Assembly: GCF_902459685.1 (NCBI RefSeq)
Contig: NZ_CABPSF010000009.1
Span: 177,290 to 241,289 of the forward strand
Direction of reading: 5' to 3'
DNA from: Pandoraea iniqua
Lineage (GTDB): Bacteria; Pseudomonadota; Gammaproteobacteria; Burkholderiales; Burkholderiaceae
DNA length: 64,000 bases
A program made the translations under genes and the position numbers. Under the pieces are notes generated by a model that saw nothing but the letters and a program-made list of their open reading frames with translations, had not been told where the DNA came from and ran no database searches. Below are positions 59,234-64,000 of the stretch, in pieces. The first letter of the stretch is position 1; every line of letters begins with the position of its first letter.

Positions 59234-61741
59234 ATGGCCGTCGTATTTTCCAATTCCCCCGCCGTTGCACGCCGCCGGGCGTCACGGGTCGCACGTCCCC
59301 GGCATGTTTGCCTCGCCGTTGCGGTGACGTTCGCGTCCGCATTCAGCGTGGGTGTCGCGCAGGCACAGCAAACGCAGTCGACCACTGCCACTCAGGCCGC
59401 CGCCGCGAGCCGCGTGTATGACATCCCGGCCGGTGGACTCGACGCGGTATTGACGCGCTTCGGCCGCGAGGCGGGCATTCTGCTCACGTACGCGCCGTCG
59501 CTGACAACCGGCCGGCAAAGCCCCGGTGTACAAGGCAGGTTCGATGTGCCGACCGCCTTCGGACAGATGCTGGCGGGCACGGGCCTCGTCGCGTCGCCGC
59601 AAGGGGCGGGCTTCACGTTGGTGCCGCAAGGCGCGCCCGCATCGGCCACGCTGGCAGCAGGCGGCGGCTCTGGCGACGTGGCTTTGCCCACGACGCATGT
59701 TCAGGGGCAGGCATGGACGGACGCCTACCGCACGCCCGCCGACGCCGGCATTGCGCGTGCCGACGCGCCCATTCTCGACATTCCACAGGCCATCAATGTG
59801 GTGCCGCAGCAAGTGCTGGCCGATCAGCGCGCCCGCACGCTCGACGATGCGCTTATTAATGTGAGCGGCATCGTGCAGGGCAATACGCTGGCAGGCACGC
59901 AAGATACGCTGCTCAAGCGCGGCTTCGGTGGCAATCGCGACGGTTCGATCATGCACAACGGCATGCCGCTGGTGCAGGGGCGCGGGCTGAACGCGAACGC
60001 CGATGCGGTGGAAGTGCTCAAGGGCCCGTCGTCGTTGCTGTACGGGATCATGGACCCGGGCGGTGTGATCAACGTGGTGAGCAAACGTCCGTTGCTCAAG
60101 CCCTATACGGCAGTGAGCGTGGCCGGCACGACATACGGTCACGGCAAGAACGGCGTGGAAGAAACGCTCGACACCACCGGGCCGATCGGAGACTCGGGGT
60201 TGGCTTATCGATTGGTTGTCGATCAGAACAATCAACAGTACTGGCGTAACTTCGGCTCGCAACGTGAGACGCTCGTCGCCCCGACGCTGGCGTATTACGG
60301 ACGCGACACGCAGGTTGTGCTGTCGTACGAATATCGCAACTTCCTGACGCCGTTCGACCGCGGCACCGTGATCGATCCGACGACCAACAAGCCGTTGGCG
60401 ATTTCGCCGCGTGAGCGTTTGGACGACGTGCATAACGAGATGACCGGTCAGTCGCATCTGGCGCAGATCACGGTCGATCATCAGTTCAACGCCGACTGGA
60501 AGGCGCACTTCGGCTACAGCTACAACACCGAAACGTACGACGCGACGCAATTGCGCGTGAACGGCATCAACACGAAGACGGGCATCATTTCGCGCAGTAA
60601 TGACGGCACGCGCGGCTCGGATAGCACTGATAGCTACGGCATCGCGTATCTCGACGGACGCGTGCAACTGGCCGGCATGCGGCATGACGTGCAGTTCGGG
60701 GGCGATTGGGAATATCGGCGCATCTATCGCCGTGACCTGATCCGGCAGGCATCGACGTGCAAGTTCAACTACCTGAGCCCGGTATACGGCTGCGAGGTGA
60801 TTCCGACGACAGTGTCGGCGTCCGATAGCGATCAGACCGACACGCTGCACGACGCGTCTCTGTTCTTTCAAGACGCCATTCACGTGACCGACCGCTGGAT
60901 TCTCGTGGGCGGCTTGCGCTTGCTCACGTACAGCCAGTTGGCGGGCAAGGGGCGTCCGTTCCAGGTCAATACGAATATCTCCGACTCGAAGTGGCTGCCG
61001 CGCGCGGGTGTCGTCTATAAGGCGACCAACTATCTGTCGCTGTATGGCAGTTACTCGGAGTCGCTCAAGCCGACCTCGACGATCGCGCCGCTCTCAAGTG
61101 GCGTCGTGATCGACTCGAACGTGGCGCCGGAGCACGCCAAGTCGTTTGAAGTGGGCGCGAAGCTCGATATGCCGAACGGGCTGACCGGGACCGTGGCGCT
61201 GTTCAATATTAATAAGCGCAACGTGCTGGTCTCGCAGTTCAACGACGCGACCAAGCTGATCGACTGGCGCACGTCGGGTGCGGCGCGCTCGCGCGGGTTG
61301 GAGCTCGACGTGTCGGGCCGCATCGGGCAACGCTGGAACGTGATTGCCAGCTATGCGTTCATCGACGCGAAGACCACAGACGATCCGCTCTACACCGGCA
61401 ACACGCTGGCCAACGTGGCGCGGCATACGGCGTCGCTGGCAGGGGTGTATGACTGGGGCCCGGTATTGGGCGACGGTAGCGGTAATTTGCGATTGGGCGC
61501 GGTGGGCCGGTATATCGGGTCGCGTCCGGGCGATTCGGCCAACAGCTTCACGTTGCCCGCGTACTTCGTGGCAGATGTGTTCGCCACCTACGACACGAAG
61601 ATCGGCCGTCAGCCGGTGCACTTCCAGTTCAACGTGAAGAACGTGTTCAACAAGACGTATTACCCGTCGAGCGCGAGCCAGTACTTCGTGGCCGTGGGCG
61701 ACGCCCGCTCGGCAACGCTGTCGGCAACGTTCGAGTTTTGA
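59234..61741 (+). CDS. TonB-dependent siderophore receptor with STN signalling domain
   Basis: An 835-residue outer-membrane receptor. A long signal peptide is followed by an STN domain at about residues 55-130 (YDIPAGGLDAVLTRFGREAG). The plug follows near residue 175 (ILDIPQAINVVPQQVL), then GDRDGS-like GFGGNRDGSIMHNGMPL. A 22-strand barrel ends in aromatic ATLSATFEF. The STN domain contacts FecR, so ligand binding should activate FecI. The ligand is probably a ferric siderophore of the FpvA/FoxA type, but its identity is unknown. Confidence 0.93.
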   Translation: MAVVFSNSPAVARRRASRVARPRHVCLAVAVTFASAFSVGVAQAQQTQSTTATQAAAASRVYDIPAGGLDAVLTRFGREAGILLTYAPSLTTGRQSPGVQGRFDVPTAFGQMLAGTGLVASPQGAGFTLVPQGAPASATLAAGGGSGDVALPTTHVQGQAWTDAYRTPADAGIARADAPILDIPQAINVVPQQVLADQRARTLDDALINVSGIVQGNTLAGTQDTLLKRGFGGNRDGSIMHNGMPLVQGRGLNANADAVEVLKGPSSLLYGIMDPGGVINVVSKRPLLKPYTAVSVAGTTYGHGKNGVEETLDTTGPIGDSGLAYRLVVDQNNQQYWRNFGSQRETLVAPTLAYYGRDTQVVLSYEYRNFLTPFDRGTVIDPTTNKPLAISPRERLDDVHNEMTGQSHLAQITVDHQFNADWKAHFGYSYNTETYDATQLRVNGINTKTGIISRSNDGTRGSDSTDSYGIAYLDGRVQLAGMRHDVQFGGDWEYRRIYRRDLIRQASTCKFNYLSPVYGCEVIPTTVSASDSDQTDTLHDASLFFQDAIHVTDRWILVGGLRLLTYSQLAGKGRPFQVNTNISDSKWLPRAGVVYKATNYLSLYGSYSESLKPTSTIAPLSSGVVIDSNVAPEHAKSFEVGAKLDMPNGLTGTVALFNINKRNVLVSQFNDATKLIDWRTSGAARSRGLELDVSGRIGQRWNVIASYAFIDAKTTDDPLYTGNTLANVARHTASLAGVYDWGPVLGDGSGNLRLGAVGRYIGSRPGDSANSFTLPAYFVADVFATYDTKIGRQPVHFQFNVKNVFNKTYYPSSASQYFVAVGDARSATLSATFEF

Positions 61742-61817
61742 GCGTGCTGTGCGTATTGAGTGGGGTGTGAACGTGGGGTGAACGCTCGCCGTGCTGACGC
61801 CACGGCGGTCATGATTT

Positions 61818-61860
61818 ACAAAAGCCGCCGCTTCCGATCTTGTCGGGGCGGCGGTTTTTG
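61818..61860. terminator. intrinsic terminator
   Basis: CCGCCGC (61825-61831) pairs with GCGGCGG (61848-61854), with A-rich sequence before and T5 after. It lies between the receptor gene and the convergent phospholipase D-like gene and can serve both. Confidence 0.85.
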
Positions 61861-61885
61861 TTTCGGCAGACGTCGGTTCGCAGGG

Positions 61886-63508
61886 TTACAGCAGATCGTC
61901 GCTGGGCAGCAGCGTGAAGGCGCCCGCGACGGCGTTGCGCCAGAAGGGCGCGTAGGGTTCGACGTCGAACGTGCGCGGCTGGCCGTTCTCTTCACCCACC
62001 CAGCGCAGCGCGGGCATCGTCGGAGGTGTCGGCGTGGGTGGCGTTGTGCCCGGGGGCACCAGTTCGACGTGGAAGCTGGAGCGCGGCGCGACGGCCCGCT
62101 CGAAGATCCCCGCCATGCGCTCGGCGAAGTCGGCACTGTGGATCACGATGGCCAATTCGGTGTTCAGCCGCACCGAGCGCGGGTCGAGATTGAACGAACC
62201 GAGCACCACGTGCAGCCGGTCGATGATGTAGACCTTGCCATGCAGGCTCGCACGGGAAGAGCCCCCGAAGGTGATGCGCCGCTGCTCGGGCTCCGGGCGG
62301 ATTGGCTTGAATTCATACAGTTCGATCCCCGCCTGCAACAACGCTGGACGGTAACGCGCGTAACCGGCGTGAACCGGCACGACGTCGGTCGCGGCGAGCG
62401 AATTCGTCAGCACGCGCACGCTGACGCCGCGCGCAGTCAGCGCCGACAGAAATTTCACGCCACCATCCAGCGGGACGAAGTAAGGCGAAATGATCAGCAC
62501 CTCGCGCTGGGCGTGGGCCGCTAGTTCGCGCAGCTTGTCGCCCGGCGCGCTGGTGGTTTCCTTCGCGGGTGTGTCGAGCTTGTCGGGGCTATCGGCGGCG
62601 AGTTCGGCCGGTGCCCAAAAAAGCGGCACCTTGCCGCTGGTTAAGCCAGTGGCCAGCGGTGGCTGATGGAGCGCATCGCGTCCGGCGGGTACGTTCTCGG
62701 CATCGCGCCAGTGTTGGGCTAGCGCGTCGCGGGTGGCGTCGAGCGTTTCCTTATCGATCTTGGACTGCACCTGTCGGAGCGGGTAGGACTGCGGGCTGGT
62801 CCAGAAATGGTCGAAGCTATGGGAGATCGCGTCGACGACGGGGCCTGCGCACAATAAGTCAAAGTCGCGGAAGGACAGATCGGGGTTGGCGTCGAAGTAT
62901 TCGTCACCCAGATTGCGGCCGCCGACGATGGCGAGCTGGTTGTCGGCGACGAGCGCCTTGTTGTGCATCCGCCGGTTGAGCTGGTCGAACTGCGTGAGGA
63001 GGTTGCCGGCGCGTTGGAGCAGGGTGGTGTCGCGCGTGCCGAACGGATTGAAGACGCGGACTTCGATATTGCGGTGCTGGTCGAGCACGGCGAAGGTCGG
63101 GTCGGTGTGGCGGCGGTTGATGTCGTCGACCAACATGCGCACACGCACGCCTCGGTCGGCGGCGTCGAGCAGCGACTGGAGCAGCAGGCGGCCAGTGATG
63201 TCTTCGCCCGCGCTGTAGTACTGCACGTCGAGACTGTGCTGCGCCGACTGGACCAGTGCGATACGCGTGGTGAACGCGGCGGAGCCGGTGGCCAGCAACT
63301 GGAAACCGGATTCCCCGGGGTGGGCGTGCTCCGCCGGGGCGAGGGCATCCGCCAATGCGCCCGGGGCCGTGGCGGACGTATGGGACGTCCACTGCGTCGG
63401 CTCAGGCGGCGGCCGGACGGAGGTGCAGGCCGCCGCAAGGAGCGACAGTGCGAGCGCCCATATCAGGCGAGACGGCAGAAGCGACCGGAGGAGGCGCGGT
63501 AGGACCAT
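61886..63508 (-). CDS. phospholipase D-family lipoprotein (cardiolipin synthase-like)
   Basis: A 540-residue protein with a lipoprotein signal (LALSLLAAAC near residue 28). Two HKD catalytic motifs are present: HNKALVADN near residue 182 and HGKVYIID near residue 425, each followed by the usual glycine/serine and a G-x-x-N (GGRNLGD and GSFNLDP). Such envelope-anchored PLD proteins exchange phosphatidyl groups or make cardiolipin-like lipids. It is not linked to the iron operon, being convergent with it. Confidence 0.88.
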   Translation of the reverse strand: MVLPRLLRSLLPSRLIWALALSLLAAACTSVRPPPEPTQWTSHTSATAPGALADALAPAEHAHPGESGFQLLATGSAAFTTRIALVQSAQHSLDVQYYSAGEDITGRLLLQSLLDAADRGVRVRMLVDDINRRHTDPTFAVLDQHRNIEVRVFNPFGTRDTTLLQRAGNLLTQFDQLNRRMHNKALVADNQLAIVGGRNLGDEYFDANPDLSFRDFDLLCAGPVVDAISHSFDHFWTSPQSYPLRQVQSKIDKETLDATRDALAQHWRDAENVPAGRDALHQPPLATGLTSGKVPLFWAPAELAADSPDKLDTPAKETTSAPGDKLRELAAHAQREVLIISPYFVPLDGGVKFLSALTARGVSVRVLTNSLAATDVVPVHAGYARYRPALLQAGIELYEFKPIRPEPEQRRITFGGSSRASLHGKVYIIDRLHVVLGSFNLDPRSVRLNTELAIVIHSADFAERMAGIFERAVAPRSSFHVELVPPGTTPPTPTPPTMPALRWVGEENGQPRTFDVEPYAPFWRNAVAGAFTLLPSDDLL

Positions 63509-63711
63509 CTCGAACGCTCTATATATAGGGAGAAAGAAGCGGTGACAGAACCGGCGACAAAAGCGGTGGCAGAAGCGCGCCGCCGCTGGGGAGGCCTTTC
63601 CATATAGGGAAGCTTAGCCAAAAGCATATGCGATTTCGTTGGTTGCGTCGCCGGGGGATGCCCGGATACATTGGGGCTGTCTCCTCCATGAAGTCCTGTC
63701 CCATGGATCTC

Positions 63712-63739
63712 GGCCCGCTCACGACGCGGGCCTTTTTTT
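63712..63739 (+). terminator. intrinsic terminator with no gene assigned upstream
   Basis: GGCCCGC and GCGGGCC pair around TCACGAC and run into T7. On the plus strand nothing coding precedes it for more than 200 bases, because the phospholipase D-like gene reads leftward. It may end a small RNA starting between 63600 and 63700, or shield the downstream promoters. Confidence 0.85.
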
Positions 63740-63768
63740 GCCCTTTTCAAATTATTTTCACAAAGTGC

Positions 63769-63797
63769 TTGCCAGGGTTCGGGGTTTTCACTAATAT
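63769..63797 (+). promoter_or_regulatory. upstream rRNA-type promoter
   Basis: TTGCCA (63769-63774) and TAATAT (63792-63797) with the ideal 17-base spacer. An AT-rich stretch upstream (CAAATTATTTTCAC) could act as an UP element. It is the first of two tandem promoters facing the window end. Confidence 0.6.
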
Positions 63798-63932
63798 TCC
63801 GTCTCTCGCAACGACAGCGACGCAGCGAAAGCGGCGAAGCAAGAAGGTGCGACGGGCTGGAAAGCCCGGTGGTTAGTGGTTTTGGAGCTTGTGAGTCGCT
63901 ACGGCGACGAGCGAAAAGAAGCGAAAAAACTG

Positions 63933-63961
63933 TTGACGACGACGAGAAGCTGCGACATAAT
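63933..63961 (+). promoter_or_regulatory. downstream rRNA-type promoter
   Basis: TTGACG (63933-63938) and CATAAT (63956-63961) with a 17-base spacer, preceded by A-rich GCGAAAAAACTG. The sequence closely resembles the rRNA promoter I recall from Burkholderia-type genomes, so a 16S-23S-5S operon probably follows just outside the window. Confidence 0.75.
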
Positions 63962-64000
63962 CTCACTTCTCTGCTGCTGATGCAGCGACGCAGAAAACGA

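Larger units (their letters stand above)
63509..64000. other. regulatory region at window end, probable rRNA operon leader
   Basis: No protein-coding region is credible. The first 100 bases hold short imperfect repeats (GCGGTGACAGA, GCGGTGGCAGA) and two CATATAGGG/TATATAGGG copies upstream of the phospholipase D-like gene. A plus-strand terminator at 63712-63739 follows with no annotated gene upstream on that strand. The last 230 bases carry two consensus-like promoters facing right, as in Burkholderiales rRNA operons; the 16S gene would begin beyond 64000. Confidence 0.55.

Noticed and set aside
59282..60883. A 533-codon minus-strand open frame inside the TonB receptor gene
   Set aside because: Arginine/histidine-rich shadow of a barrel protein with conserved STN and plug on the other strand.
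1..64000. CRISPR arrays, tRNA genes and complete insertion sequences
   Set aside because: No spaced identical repeats, cloverleaf sequences or separate transposase genes with terminal repeats were recognised by eye; tRNAscan or a CRISPR finder would settle it.

Overview
The window is a GC-rich chromosomal segment of a betaproteobacterium, most likely family Burkholderiaceae (Pandoraea, Burkholderia and Ralstonia type). The basis is gene content: a two-domain MaeB malic enzyme, a fused indolepyruvate ferredoxin oxidoreductase, a paaABCDE operon with a PaaR-type TetR regulator, and ribosomal-RNA-type promoters at the end. The genus is inferred, not proven.

Host left part (1-23.1 kb). A fragment of pyrE is followed by an aromatic-acid-type MFS transporter, maeB, and the large indolepyruvate oxidoreductase on the minus strand. 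Next come a small secreted protein, an Lrp/AsnC regulator, a GNAT acetyltransferase, and the phenylacetate block (paaR-like, DUF1835 gene, paaEDCBA). The paa promoter has a perfect TetR-type palindrome filling its -35/-10 spacer. A LysR gene then diverges from a lyase / CoA-transferase / 2-hydroxycarboxylate-transporter operon that could import a 2-hydroxyacid such as citramalate or malate, activate it with CoA and cleave it. A GlxA-like AraC regulator and an M24 peptidase-family protein complete this side.

Prophage (about 23.13-57.50 kb). A complete-looking Mu-like transposable prophage of about 34.4 kb sits between the M24 gene and an iron-regulated sigma factor gene. It has a DDE transposase (MuA-like), an AAA+ target-selection ATPase (MuB-like), a Ner-like protein, a repressor, a Mor/C-family activator, HU, a lysis set with nested Rz/Rz1, terminase, portal, MuF, protease, capsid and a contractile tail. 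Its layout differs from Mu. From a central repressor/early-promoter region, one arm reads left (transposition, early genes, Mor, protease, capsid, the whole tail). The other reads right (repressor, two accessory genes, lysis, terminase, portal, MuF). The late genes are therefore split into two divergent blocks at opposite ends. Three copies of one dyad (GTGAAAYRTTTCAC-like) precede the lysis block, the protease/capsid block and the distal baseplate block, which suggests one activator switches all three on. Candidate ends carry paired GTTTA..TTGACC sites and a 5-bp direct repeat.

Host right part (57.5-64 kb). A Fur-box promoter leads into fecI-fecR and a TonB-dependent receptor with an STN signalling domain, a cell-surface iron-signalling unit. 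A lipoprotein with two phospholipase D (HKD) motifs follows on the minus strand. The last 250 bases hold two tandem sigma-70 promoters of the kind that drive rRNA operons; the 16S gene would lie just beyond the window.
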